Part shown: positions 1 to 8,314 of the stretch, piece by piece | How positions within the stretch are numbered: position 1 is the first letter of the stretch | How the letters are laid out: the number at the start of each line of letters is the position of its first letter | Assembly (NCBI RefSeq): GCF_900239935.1 | Contig: NZ_LT965928.1 | Span: 1,363,407-1,427,406, forward strand | DNA: 64,000 bases | From: Pseudoalteromonas carrageenovora IAM 12662 | GTDB taxonomy: Bacteria; Pseudomonadota; Gammaproteobacteria; Enterobacterales; Alteromonadaceae | Direction: 5' to 3' | Program-made: the position numbers and the translations under genes | Notes under the pieces: model-generated | The model's input: only the letters and a program-made list of their open reading frames with translations | What the model was told of the DNA's origin: nothing | Database searches by the model: none

Positions 1-1
1 T

Positions 2-262
2 TCAAAGCGTATCGCTTATGGCCATGTTGCAGGGCATTATAATGAAGCCGAAGATTTGATTGTAGATACCCACGGTGCAGATGTTATAGACCCTGTGTGG
101 GAATTGCTAGATAAAGCTTATGCAAAGCACGGTGTTTTTCCTACACTGCTTGAGCGAGATTTTAATATTCCAACGATGAATGTATTAACTAAAGAGCTAG
201 ACATTATTCATGAGCTGCAAAGTAAGTATTTAAATTCGTCTTTAACTAAGCAAAGTGCTTAA
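2..262 (+). CDS. bufB: MNIO/DUF692 family protein, BufB-like (C-terminal part)
   Basis: Only the last 86 codons are inside the window; the gene enters from the left edge in frame 2. The visible part holds HVAGH, then a DTHG motif and a VW(E)LL segment, which are typical of the C-terminal half of the DUF692 (multinuclear non-heme iron oxidase, MNIO) TIM-barrel family, where His, Asp and Glu residues bind iron. In bufferin loci such enzymes modify cysteines of a small precursor peptide together with a DUF2063 partner, and a DUF2063 gene follows here 25 bases downstream. The precursor gene, if present, lies left of the window and cannot be seen. The family assignment is good; the specific BufB role is inferred from the neighbour. 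Confidence 0.85.
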   Translation, partial: SKRIAYGHVAGHYNEAEDLIVDTHGADVIDPVWELLDKAYAKHGVFPTLLERDFNIPTMNVLTKELDIIHELQSKYLNSSLTKQSA

Positions 263-287
263 TATTTGTTTAAAAGAGTATGCAATT

Positions 288-1040
288 ATGAGTTTTATTG
301 AAGTACAAAACGAATTTATGGCACATATTCGCCAGCCTCAACAAAATAAAAAGCCCAGCGACATAGAAGACAGGCGAATGGCTATTTATCGTGACTTATT
401 TTTTAATAATGTAGATGGATTTATTTCATCGGGTTTTCCGGTATTGAAAACCTTATATAGCGAAAAACAATGGAAAAAGCTCGTTAGGCAATTTTTTAGT
501 AACCATGATTGCCATTCACCATACTTTTTAGATATAGCAGGCGAATTCATTAATTACTTATCAAGTGATTATAAAATACAAAAAAATGATCCTCCCTTTA
601 TGTTAGAGCTTGCTCATTACGAATGGATAGAGCTTGATGTATCTATTGCTATGGATAATCCGCAAGAGCAAAAGCTCAATGCAACTGATATTACACATGC
701 TCCGCTATACTTATCGGTTACAGCGCGTAATTTAAGTTACCAATATCCGGTTCAAACTATCAGTGTAGACTTTCAACCTAAGCACCCAGCCGAGCAACCA
801 AGTTATTTTGTTGTTTATAGAGATGCACAAGACGATGTGCAATTTTTGGCAACCAATGCAATGACGGCTTTATTACTTTCAATTATTGAAAATAGTAATG
901 GCATTACCTTTGACGAAATTTGTGAACAGGTATTAAGCCATGCTCCACAGTTTAGCCCAGAACAAATAAACCAAGGCGCACTTGCTACGCTTAATGCAAT
1001 GGCGGAGCGCAGAGTAATAGTGACAAAAAATCAAGATTAA
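288..1040 (+). CDS. bufC: DUF2063 family protein, BufC-like partner of MNIO enzyme
   Basis: A 250-residue protein. The first roughly 100 residues carry the DUF2063 signature: a phage-like FMAHIRQ start, a YRDLFFNNV segment and a GFPVLK segment. In bufferin-type RiPP loci this domain recognises the leader of the precursor peptide and presents it to the DUF692 oxidase. The gene directly follows the DUF692 gene, so the two are probably cotranscribed. I place the start at the ATG at 288, behind an AAGAG ribosome-binding site; a longer reading from a GTG at 255 would overlap the upstream gene and adds residues with no family resemblance. The end is followed by a weak hairpin. Function of the C-terminal half is not evident from sequence. 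Confidence 0.85.
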   Translation: MSFIEVQNEFMAHIRQPQQNKKPSDIEDRRMAIYRDLFFNNVDGFISSGFPVLKTLYSEKQWKKLVRQFFSNHDCHSPYFLDIAGEFINYLSSDYKIQKNDPPFMLELAHYEWIELDVSIAMDNPQEQKLNATDITHAPLYLSVTARNLSYQYPVQTISVDFQPKHPAEQPSYFVVYRDAQDDVQFLATNAMTALLLSIIENSNGITFDEICEQVLSHAPQFSPEQINQGALATLNAMAERRVIVTKNQD

Positions 1041-1112
1041 GCCCTTTATAGATGTTTTTACATCGTCTATCATGGCAACCTAATTTATCGTGCTTAATAA
1101 AGGGTTGTACCC

Positions 1113-1235
1113 ATGTCAGATGATAAAGATTTTAAAGATCCGTTTAATGCTACTTACTTTATTGCTTTTTTAGCGGTATTTGCAGGTATTGGTTGTTTAA
1201 ATGCGATTTTAGGCTGGATCACTAGCTTAACTTAA
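1113..1235 (+). CDS. Small single-pass membrane protein, 40 residues
   Basis: An ATG-started frame of 40 codons in the gap between the DUF2063 gene and apt. The first ten residues are charged (MSDDKDFKDP), followed by a hydrophobic stretch of about 24 residues with small residues in the middle (FLAVFAGIGCLNAI), and a short tail. This hydrophilic-then-hydrophobic pattern is not what random AT-rich DNA usually encodes. A GGG-containing site lies about 10 bases before the ATG. I recognise no family. It could be a tail-anchored or regulatory membrane peptide. It may belong to the bufferin unit, but the 70-base gap makes that uncertain. Confidence 0.5.
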   Translation: MSDDKDFKDPFNATYFIAFLAVFAGIGCLNAILGWITSLT

Positions 1236-1407
1236 AATGTATTTGCATCGAGAGGCTGTTGTTAGCATCAGCCTTGACCATTTTAATTTTAATCCTCGTA
1301 AATCTTCCCGCTCTTTCTTTTTTATAATTATTGCAAACTCGCAATTTAAGGTCAGTTAAGGTTATAATCACCTGCTTTGTAATATAAACCATTGAGCAGT
1401 TAAAATT

Positions 1408-1953
1408 ATGACTCAAGTAACACCAGCAATTATCAAACACAGCATAACTACAATTGCTGATTATCCAAAAGCGGGCATTATGTTTCGCGATGTAACCACA
1501 TTAATGGCAAACCCTGACGCGTTTAAAGCAACAATTGATGCTTTTATAAACGAGTATAAAGATCAAGGTTTTACTAAAATCATTGGTACAGAATCACGTG
1601 GCTTTATTTTTGGCGCACCTTTATCTTATGCTTTAGGTATTCCATTTATTCCTGTGCGTAAGCCGGGTAAATTACCACGAGAAGTTATTCGCCAAGATTA
1701 CTTATTAGAATACGGTGAAGACACACTTGAGCTTCATGTTGATGCAATAGTACCAGGCGACAAAGTGTTGTTAGTTGATGATTTACTTGCAACAGGCGGT
1801 ACAATTGAAGCCACGGCTAAGCTTGTAAATAAACTTGGCGGGGAAGCAACTGATGCAGCATTTGTAGTTTCACTTCCAGAGCTTGGCGGCGAACAACGCA
1901 TCGAAAAAATGGGTATTAAAATCCTAAAATTGGTTGAATTTGAAGGCGAGTAA
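1408..1953 (+). CDS. apt: Adenine phosphoribosyltransferase
   Basis: Salvages adenine: adenine plus PRPP gives AMP and pyrophosphate in the cytoplasm. The 181-residue length matches the bacterial family (about 180). The PRPP-binding loop [13 protein letters not shown] sits near residues 120-132, and the N-terminal [15 protein letters not shown] segment is the usual Apt start. The gene begins 172 bases after the small upstream frame and is separated from dnaX by only three bases, so apt and dnaX are probably cotranscribed. The same apt-dnaX-ybaB-recR order is known from Escherichia coli. Nothing unusual is visible. Confidence 0.97.
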   Translation: MTQVTPAIIKHSITTIADYPKAGIMFRDVTTLMANPDAFKATIDAFINEYKDQGFTKIIGTESRGFIFGAPLSYALGIPFIPVRKPGKLPREVIRQDYLLEYGEDTLELHVDAIVPGDKVLLVDDLLATGGTIEATAKLVNKLGGEATDAAFVVSLPELGGEQRIEKMGIKILKLVEFEGE

Positions 1954-1956
1954 TCG

Positions 1957-4476
1957 ATGAGTTATCAGGTTCTAGCGAGAAAATGGCGTCCACAAACCTT
2001 TCATGAATTGGTTGGGCAGTCTCATGTTAAACAAGCGCTGGTTAATGCGCTTACACAAAATAGACTGCATCACGCGTATTTATTCACTGGAACCCGAGGT
2101 GTGGGTAAAACCACCATTGCGCGTATCTTTGCTAAAAGCTTAAATTGTGATGAAGGCATTTCTGCATCTCCTTGTGGAAAGTGTAGTAGCTGTACAGATA
2201 TAGAAGCAGGTCGTTATATAGACTTACTTGAAATAGATGCAGCCTCTCGTACTAAAGTAGAAGATACCCGCGAAATACTTGATAACGTGCAATATGCGCC
2301 AACGCGCGGGCGTCATAAAGTATACCTAATAGATGAAGTTCACATGCTCTCAAAGCATAGCTTTAATGCCCTTTTAAAAACGTTAGAAGAGCCACCAGAG
2401 CATGTGAAATTTTTATTAGCGACAACCGATCCACAAAAATTACCTGTCACTATTTTATCTCGTTGCTTACAATTTAACTTAAATGCATTATCGCAAAGTG
2501 AAATTAAAGCTCAGTTAGAGCGTGTATTAACTCATGAGCAACTAAGTTTTGACAATGATGCGCTTAGCATTATTGCAAAAGCGGCTGATGGCAGTATGCG
2601 CGATGCGCTTAGTTTAACTGACCAAGCGATAGCGCAAACAAATGGTGATATAAATAATCAAGCAGTACAAACTATGCTTGGTTTAATGGATACGCATTAT
2701 AGCCAAAGTTTACTTGCCGCATTATTAGCGCAAGATGGCCCAGCGCTTATGAATGAAATAGCGCAAGTTGCTAGTCGTAACCCAAATTATGTAGCATTAC
2801 TTGATGATTTAATTGCACTTACGCATTTAGTTCAATTAAGTCAGCTTATTCCTGAAGCTGCAGCACTTGATGAAAAGAACGTTGATTATATTGCACATGT
2901 TGCTGAGCATACGAGTGCACAACAGATTCAAGTGTATTATCAACTCCTGTTAAATGGTAAAAAAGATTTACAGTGGGCACCAGAGCCTCGCCTAGGCTTT
3001 GAAATGATAATGCTAAGGCTATTAGCATTTGAGCCAACGCAAACCGAGCATAAACAGGCTGTGCCTTTAGCAGCTCAAGAGCCTGTTGAAAATAAACCAG
3101 TTAGAGCGAGTGCACTGCGAGATATATTAAATAAAAATAAAACATCGCAAAAAACAACAGGTAACCAAAGTAGTCCTTCAACTAACAGCACACAAGCTTT
3201 AGATAATACTTCACAGCTAAACACTCAAAAACAAGAGTCAATGGTTCAAGTACCACCTGTACAAGAGCCGTCAGTTGCCAATGAAGTTTCGAATACGCAG
3301 CCCGCTACAATTGAGGCCAAGCCGCCAGTTCAACAACCTGAACAGGTTAATGAGCAGCCAAAAAGTACTGTAATTTCAGATGCACAAGCTCAGCATCAAA
3401 GTGAAGATGAAGCTTATATGCAACATAGCGATGCTGAGCAAACACTCGCTTCGCAATTTGACGATATAATGAACAGTGCCGTAGAGCAGGGATTTAACCC
3501 TGCGCAAAGCACTAATTCAGAGTCACCCTCTGAGCCGGCATCAAGTGAAAGTGCGGTTAGCCAAAATACGAGTACACCAATTGCAGAGCAAGACGCTCAG
3601 GCGCAATCGGCTATTGCCCGTATTTTACGTGACAGAAATATATCGGGCGCAGGTAGACTTTCAGGTGCAAATACTCGCACTGCTGAAAATAACGCATCAG
3701 AGCCGTTAACCAAGCCAAGTGCAAAAGAACCTAGCCAGCATCCTAGAATGCCAAAAGTAGCAACGAGTCAAAATGCACAGCCAGCGAGTAATGAAAGCGC
3801 ACCAAACCTTGATGCAATTGACGATGCACCACCATGGGCAACCAATAGTGCAGGTGAGAGTGAAAAAAAGCATGAGCTCCCAGTAACAGGGGGCCAAACA
3901 GAGTCACTTAATCAAGCAAATACAAAACCAGCACGTAAGATTGACTTTAAAGAAAAACATCAAACAATTACTGAAAACTTAGCGCCAGAGTTACTTGAAC
4001 AAATTAATCCTCAAAAGGTGGTAGAAGCCGCCCCTGAAGAGCCAAGTATTCCGGTGCCCGATGATTTTCAAAGCCCGATCAGCGAAATTAGGTTTGCACA
4101 TCAGCAAGATGAATGGGCTTATTTAATTAAGCGTATGGGCTTAGGGGGGCGTATGCGCCAGTTTGCGTTGCACTCCATTTTTACTAAGCAAGGTAACAAT
4201 TTGCATATTGATGTTGATGAATCACAAAAACATTTAGATACACCTGTGCTTCGCCAAAAATTAGATGCAGCACTATCAAGCATTTATGAGCATAATGTAT
4301 CGCTTAGCATTAATTTTGCAAAAGGGGTGATAGATTCACCTTACTTAATTCAACAAAAAATAGATGTAGGTCGTCATCAACAAGCAATCGATGTGATCAC
4401 AACGGATGACAATATAGTGCAGTTTCAGCAGGTATTTAGCGCGGAAATTGACGAAAATAGCATTCAGGCATTGTAA
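1957..4476 (+). CDS. dnaX: DNA polymerase III tau subunit (tau/gamma)
   Basis: Clamp-loader ATPase of the replicative polymerase. Residues 45-52 form the Walker A loop (GTRGVGKTT), Cys64, 73, 76 and 79 form the zinc site, LIDEVHML is Walker B and LSRC is the sensor/SRC motif. At 839 residues it is about 200 longer than the 643-residue E. coli tau; the excess lies in a low-complexity Gln/Ser/Glu/Pro-rich linker around residues 370-680, before the C-terminal polymerase-binding domain. A slippery A AAA AAG heptamer at 3864-3870 would shift ribosomes to frame -1, where TGA follows at 3873-3875. That would give a shorter gamma form of 639 residues. The frameshift point lies 201 residues before the tau C terminus, close to the 213 in E. 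coli. Confidence 0.97.
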   Translation: MSYQVLARKWRPQTFHELVGQSHVKQALVNALTQNRLHHAYLFTGTRGVGKTTIARIFAKSLNCDEGISASPCGKCSSCTDIEAGRYIDLLEIDAASRTKVEDTREILDNVQYAPTRGRHKVYLIDEVHMLSKHSFNALLKTLEEPPEHVKFLLATTDPQKLPVTILSRCLQFNLNALSQSEIKAQLERVLTHEQLSFDNDALSIIAKAADGSMRDALSLTDQAIAQTNGDINNQAVQTMLGLMDTHYSQSLLAALLAQDGPALMNEIAQVASRNPNYVALLDDLIALTHLVQLSQLIPEAAALDEKNVDYIAHVAEHTSAQQIQVYYQLLLNGKKDLQWAPEPRLGFEMIMLRLLAFEPTQTEHKQAVPLAAQEPVENKPVRASALRDILNKNKTSQKTTGNQSSPSTNSTQALDNTSQLNTQKQESMVQVPPVQEPSVANEVSNTQPATIEAKPPVQQPEQVNEQPKSTVISDAQAQHQSEDEAYMQHSDAEQTLASQFDDIMNSAVEQGFNPAQSTNSESPSEPASSESAVSQNTSTPIAEQDAQAQSAIARILRDRNISGAGRLSGANTRTAENNASEPLTKPSAKEPSQHPRMPKVATSQNAQPASNESAPNLDAIDDAPPWATNSAGESEKKHELPVTGGQTESLNQANTKPARKIDFKEKHQTITENLAPELLEQINPQKVVEAAPEEPSIPVPDDFQSPISEIRFAHQQDEWAYLIKRMGLGGRMRQFALHSIFTKQGNNLHIDVDESQKHLDTPVLRQKLDAALSSIYEHNVSLSINFAKGVIDSPYLIQQKIDVGRHQQAIDVITTDDNIVQFQQVFSAEIDENSIQAL
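3852..3894 (+). promoter_or_regulatory. dnaX: Programmed -1 ribosomal frameshift signal in dnaX
   Basis: Three elements are present in order. AGGTGAG at 3852-3858 resembles an internal Shine-Dalgarno stimulator. The heptamer A AAA AAG at 3864-3870 is in the correct zero-frame phase (GAA AAA AAG). After a 5-base spacer there is a 6-bp GC-rich stem, GCTCCC (3876-3881) with GGGGGC (3889-3894), with one G-U pair and a 7-base loop. After slipping, the ribosome reads GCA then TGA (3873-3875). The design matches the established E. coli dnaX signal that produces gamma. Confidence 0.85.
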
Positions 4477-4535
4477 TTAAATACAATCGCCCTTATCTTC
4501 ATGACAATTAAAGTTTAAAAGAAAGAGAGAAAATT

Positions 4536-4862
4536 ATGTTTAAAGGTGGAATGGGTAACATGATGAAGCAAGCGCAGCAAATGCAAGAGCGCATGCAAAA
4601 AGCCCAAGACGAAATCGCAACACTAGAAGTTGTAGGTGAAGCGGGCGCAGGCCTAGTTAAAGTAACTATGCTTGGTAACCATAATGTACGTCGTGTTGAG
4701 CTTGATGAAAGTTTAATGGAAGACGACAAAGACATGATTGAAGATTTATTAGCAGCAGCATGTAATGACGCTGTACGACGCGTGGCTGATGAAACACAAG
4801 AGCGCATGGGCAAAGTAACTGGCGGTATGCAATTACCACCAGGTATGAAAATGCCGTTTTAA
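4536..4862 (+). CDS. ybaB: Nucleoid-associated protein, YbaB/EbfC family
   Basis: Small DNA-binding protein of 108 residues, the usual family length (E. coli YbaB has 109). It has the Met/Gln/Lys-rich N-terminal helix ([16 protein letters not shown]), the conserved [10 protein letters not shown] segment and the PPGMKMPF C terminus. Family members bind DNA as dimers shaped like tweezers. The start is preceded by an AAAGAGAGAA ribosome-binding site. The gene lies 59 bases after dnaX and six bases before recR, the standard arrangement, and is probably translated from the same operon as recR. Confidence 0.96.
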   Translation: MFKGGMGNMMKQAQQMQERMQKAQDEIATLEVVGEAGAGLVKVTMLGNHNVRRVELDESLMEDDKDMIEDLLAAACNDAVRRVADETQERMGKVTGGMQLPPGMKMPF

Positions 4863-4868
4863 GCAAAT

Positions 4869-5477
4869 ATGCAACTTTCAGATAGTTTAACTCAGCTTAT
4901 TGAAGCATTGCGCTGTCAGCCAGGCATAGGCCCAAAGTCAGCGCAGCGTATTGCCTTTCATTTACTTGAACGCGACCGCAAAGGTGGCACTCAACTTGGT
5001 AATGCGCTCACTAAAGCAATGACTGCGGTAGGACATTGTCAATCGTGCCGTACGTTTACAGAACAAGCACAATGTGACATTTGCTTAAGTACTAAACGTC
5101 AAGACAGTGGGATTTTGTGTGTTGTTGAATCACCAACAGATGTACTGGCAATTGAGCAAACAGGGCAATATCAAGGTTTATACTTTGTTTTAATGGGACA
5201 TTTATCACCTATTGATGGTATTGGTCCTAAAGAAATTGGCCTTGATGTACTAGAGCAAAAGCTTTCTCATGGTGGTATAAACGAAGTTATTTTAGCGACT
5301 AACCCTACGGTTGAAGGCGAAACAACAGCGCATTATATTGCTCAGCTTTGCCATAAATATAAAGTAGGCGCATCAAGAATTGCTCATGGTATACCTGTCG
5401 GTGGTGAGCTCGATTTGGTCGATGGTACCACACTTATGCACGCCTTTAGCGGCCGTCGTGCGGTAATGCAAGACTAA
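4869..5477 (+). CDS. recR: Recombination mediator protein RecR
   Basis: Helps load RecA onto single-stranded gaps with RecO and RecF. The 202 residues match the family. An N-terminal helix-hairpin-helix ([18 protein letters not shown]) is followed by a four-cysteine zinc finger near residues 57-72 (CQSC, CDIC) and a Toprim domain with [12 protein letters not shown]. The C terminus has the usual [16 protein letters not shown]alker-B-like stretch. It starts six bases after ybaB without a strong ribosome-binding site of its own, so translation may be coupled. A strong terminator follows at 5501. Confidence 0.97.
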   Translation: MQLSDSLTQLIEALRCQPGIGPKSAQRIAFHLLERDRKGGTQLGNALTKAMTAVGHCQSCRTFTEQAQCDICLSTKRQDSGILCVVESPTDVLAIEQTGQYQGLYFVLMGHLSPIDGIGPKEIGLDVLEQKLSHGGINEVILATNPTVEGETTAHYIAQLCHKYKVGASRIAHGIPVGGELDLVDGTTLMHAFSGRRAVMQD

Positions 5478-5500
5478 AGCAGCTATTTGAAATTTACTTT

Positions 5501-5540
5501 AAAAGCCTACATTGTAAAATATGTAGGCTTTTTTTGTTTT
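5501..5540 (+). terminator. Rho-independent terminator after recR
   Basis: An AAGCCTACA / TGTAGGCTT stem with an AT-rich loop is followed by a run of T. It ends the apt-dnaX-ybaB-recR unit. Confidence 0.85.
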
Positions 5541-5611
5541 TAAAGCAAAACATAAGGTAAGATTAGCGCTTTATATGATTAAGCATTAGTAGCGAGTGAC
5601 TAAGGGACAAA

Positions 5612-7513
5612 ATGCAAAATAATAAAAAACATCCAAGTGCATTACTAAACAGTAAGCGTTTTCTACCGCTTTTTGTTACGCAGTTTTTATCAGCCATAAA
5701 CGATAACGTATACAAGCAGTCGGTGCTTATTTTATTGGTTTTTCAAGCGGCAACACTTGCAGACGGTGCATTATATTCGAATATTGCTGCAGGCTTGTTT
5801 ATTTTACCATTTTTTTTATTTTCTGGTATGGCAGGGCAACTTGCCGAAAAAACAGAAAAATCAAAGCTTATTAGGCTTGTAAAGCTATGCGAAATACCAA
5901 TTATGGTCATTGGCGCTGCATCAATTTTAACGCAGCAAGTATGGCTAATGCTTGCAACAATATTTTTTATGGGATTGCAAAGCACCTTTTTTGGCCCATT
6001 AAAATATTCAATATTACCTCAACATGTTGCTCCAAACGAGCTCACTAAAGCAAATGGTTTAGTGGAGTCGGGTACGTTTGTGGCAATTTTATTAGGGACT
6101 ATATTTGGTACTTATTTTATTACTCAAACAGTGGGTCCTGTTGTAATAAGTATTGCAGTATTGGTACTGGCTACACTTGGGTATTTTAGTAGCCGCTTTA
6201 TACCGGTAAGTGAAGCGAATGAGCCTAACTTGCACTTTACGTACAATATTTTTTCGTCAACTAAAAATGTATTTAAAGCGCTTAATGCACAAACAGAATC
6301 TGTGGGTAAATCTGTTTTAGGGATCAGTTGGTTTTGGCTTATAGGCGCTATTATTTTAACCGCACTACCAAATTACGTTAAACATGTGATGGGCGGCGAT
6401 GAATTAGTAGTAACCAGTGCGTTGGTGGTCTTTTCTTTAAGTATTGCAATTGGTTCTCTGCTGTGTGAAAAGCTTTCACGCTCTCGTATTGAGCTTGGTA
6501 TTGTGCCATTTGGGGCTATTTTAATAACGCTTTTTTTGTATTTATTAAGCCAAGAACCAGCAATTGAGACGTACATTACTCCAAGTGAAAACTTATTAAC
6601 CCTTAAGCAAGTTTTAAATACTGGCGATATGATCTGGCATTTTATTTGGATGGCTGGAATTGGTATTGCTTCAGGTTTTTATACAGTGCCGCTGTATGCG
6701 TTAATTCAGCAGCGTACTGAGGAGTCGAGCCGATCACGCGTCATTGCCGCTAATAATGTTCTTAATGCATTGTTTATGGTTGGCAGCGCTATCTTAAGTA
6801 TTATTACGCTGTCTGTTCTTAAGTGGCATATTTCATCACTACTTTTATTACTCGCAGGTCTTAACTTACTTATTTCAATACATATTTATACTAAAGTGCC
6901 TGAGTTTTTCTTACGCTTTGTTATTTATATATTAGCGATATGTATGTATCGCGTACGTACAAAATGTGAGGTTAATATTCCATCTGAAGGGGCTGCGGTG
7001 ATTGTTTCAAACCACGTTAGCTTTGTAGATTGGATGTTTATTTTAGCTGCTTCACCAAGGCCTATACGCTTTATGGTATTTGCGCCTATTTATTATTCTC
7101 CTGCTTTACATTGGCTATTTAAAATGGCCAAAGCAATTCCAATAAATAGCGAAAAAACAAACCCAGAAGCGTTTAAAAAAGCGTTTGATGATGTAGCCAG
7201 TGCACTTGAGCGCGGCGAGCTTGTGGGCATATTTCCAGAAGGGAAATTAACTAGCGACGGTTCAATTGATATGTTTAGGCGTGGCATTGAGCGTATTATT
7301 GAACGCTCACCCGTGCCTGTTATTCCTGTGCACTTAGGTGGATTATGGGGCAGTGTGTTTAGCCGTAAAGCTAAGTGGCAATTACCTCGATTAAAGTACT
7401 CTTTAGTATCGGTTACAGCAGGTGAGCCAATAGCAGCAGATAAAGTGACTGCCGATAATTTACGCGAGCAAGTATTGGCTTTAAAAGCGCTGCATTCCAA
7501 AGATATTGATTAA
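5612..7513 (+). CDS. LplT-type MFS transporter fused to PlsC-type acyltransferase
   Basis: A 633-residue fusion. Residues 1 to about 420 form a 12-helix major-facilitator domain like LplT, the lysophospholipid flippase. Residues from about 435 form a 1-acylglycerolphosphate acyltransferase domain with the catalytic HX4D motif (His468, Asp473; NHVSFVD) and the substrate motif FPEG near residue 540. In E. coli, lplT and aas are two genes, and Aas also has an acyl-ACP synthetase (AMP-binding) domain; that domain is absent here. The likely role is uptake of lysophospholipid across the inner membrane and its reacylation. The acyl donor must come from elsewhere. The stop codon overlaps the next ATG by one base, so it is coupled to the pseudouridine synthase gene. 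Confidence 0.88.
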   Translation: MQNNKKHPSALLNSKRFLPLFVTQFLSAINDNVYKQSVLILLVFQAATLADGALYSNIAAGLFILPFFLFSGMAGQLAEKTEKSKLIRLVKLCEIPIMVIGAASILTQQVWLMLATIFFMGLQSTFFGPLKYSILPQHVAPNELTKANGLVESGTFVAILLGTIFGTYFITQTVGPVVISIAVLVLATLGYFSSRFIPVSEANEPNLHFTYNIFSSTKNVFKALNAQTESVGKSVLGISWFWLIGAIILTALPNYVKHVMGGDELVVTSALVVFSLSIAIGSLLCEKLSRSRIELGIVPFGAILITLFLYLLSQEPAIETYITPSENLLTLKQVLNTGDMIWHFIWMAGIGIASGFYTVPLYALIQQRTEESSRSRVIAANNVLNALFMVGSAILSIITLSVLKWHISSLLLLLAGLNLLISIHIYTKVPEFFLRFVIYILAICMYRVRTKCEVNIPSEGAAVIVSNHVSFVDWMFILAASPRPIRFMVFAPIYYSPALHWLFKMAKAIPINSEKTNPEAFKKAFDDVASALERGELVGIFPEGKLTSDGSIDMFRRGIERIIERSPVPVIPVHLGGLWGSVFSRKAKWQLPRLKYSLVSVTAGEPIAADKVTADNLREQVLALKALHSKDID

Positions 7514-8226
7514 TGGTTGAACCTTTGAGTGCGCCTCATACAATTGTTGATAATTTTATAGCGCCCAAGTGCCATGAAGCTATTAAAATACTTTATCAAG
7601 ATGATGCTATTTTGATTATTAATAAACCCAGTGGATTATTAAGTTTATCTGGGAAGAATCCACTTAACTGGGACTCAGTACACTACCGGTTAGTAAATGG
7701 TCAAAAAGGATTAACAGCGGCCTTTCCTGAGGCTAAATTACCGCATCGGCTAGATTTTGGCACATCAGGTATTATGATTGTTGGGTTAAATGCCTCTGCG
7801 TCTAAGCATTTAAATAAACAGTTTCAAAGTCGAGCAATACAAAAGCGTTATTTAGCGATGCTAGAAGGAAGTGTGACTACCTTGCAAGGTGAAATAAATT
7901 TGCCTATAGCAAAAGACAAAGAGCGCTTTCCTTTAGTCAAAATATGCAAAACCACAGGTAAAGAAGCAATTAGTAAATACACAGTGCTCAAAAGGTTATT
8001 AAAGCCTGAACGTACATTTGTGCAATTTACACCTATTACAGGACGTACGCATCAACTACGTATTCATAGTGATGCAATAGGACACCCAATTTTAGGGTGT
8101 GATTTATATAAAAGTAAGCGCAGTGAACAAATGGCTGAACGTTTATTGCTACATGCCAGTGACGTATTTTTTGATCACCCAATAACAGGGCTTCCTTTTC
8201 ATGCAAAGTGTCCGTGCCCGTTTTAA
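7513..8226 (+). CDS. RluA-family RNA pseudouridine synthase
   Basis: A 237-residue single-domain enzyme that isomerises uridine to pseudouridine in rRNA or tRNA. The catalytic Asp81 lies in HRLDFGTSG (residues 78-86), and the N-terminal ILYQDDAILIINKPSGLLS and later GRTHQLRIH segments are typical of the RluA family. There is no S4 domain. The closest pattern is RluA itself, which acts on 23S rRNA U746 and tRNA U32, but several paralogues exist, so substrate is not certain. Its ATG overlaps the stop of the transporter-acyltransferase gene, so the two genes form an operon placed between recR and htpG. Confidence 0.9.
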   Translation: MVEPLSAPHTIVDNFIAPKCHEAIKILYQDDAILIINKPSGLLSLSGKNPLNWDSVHYRLVNGQKGLTAAFPEAKLPHRLDFGTSGIMIVGLNASASKHLNKQFQSRAIQKRYLAMLEGSVTTLQGEINLPIAKDKERFPLVKICKTTGKEAISKYTVLKRLLKPERTFVQFTPITGRTHQLRIHSDAIGHPILGCDLYKSKRSEQMAERLLLHASDVFFDHPITGLPFHAKCPCPF

Positions 8227-8244
8227 TCTTTTTTAAACTTTTCC

Positions 8245-8272
8245 CTTGAAGTTGATTCACCTCACCCCATAT
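8245..8272 (+). promoter_or_regulatory. Sigma-32 heat-shock promoter of htpG
   Basis: CTTGAA at 8245-8250 and CCCCATAT at 8265-8272 are separated by 14 bases and match the RpoH consensus (CTTGAAA, 11-16 bases, CCCCATNT). The expected start lies about 35 bases before the htpG ATG. Confidence 0.88.
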
Positions 8273-8314
8273 TAAGTGCATAACGCAGACACTTTGCAAA
8301 TTGGAGATACATAA

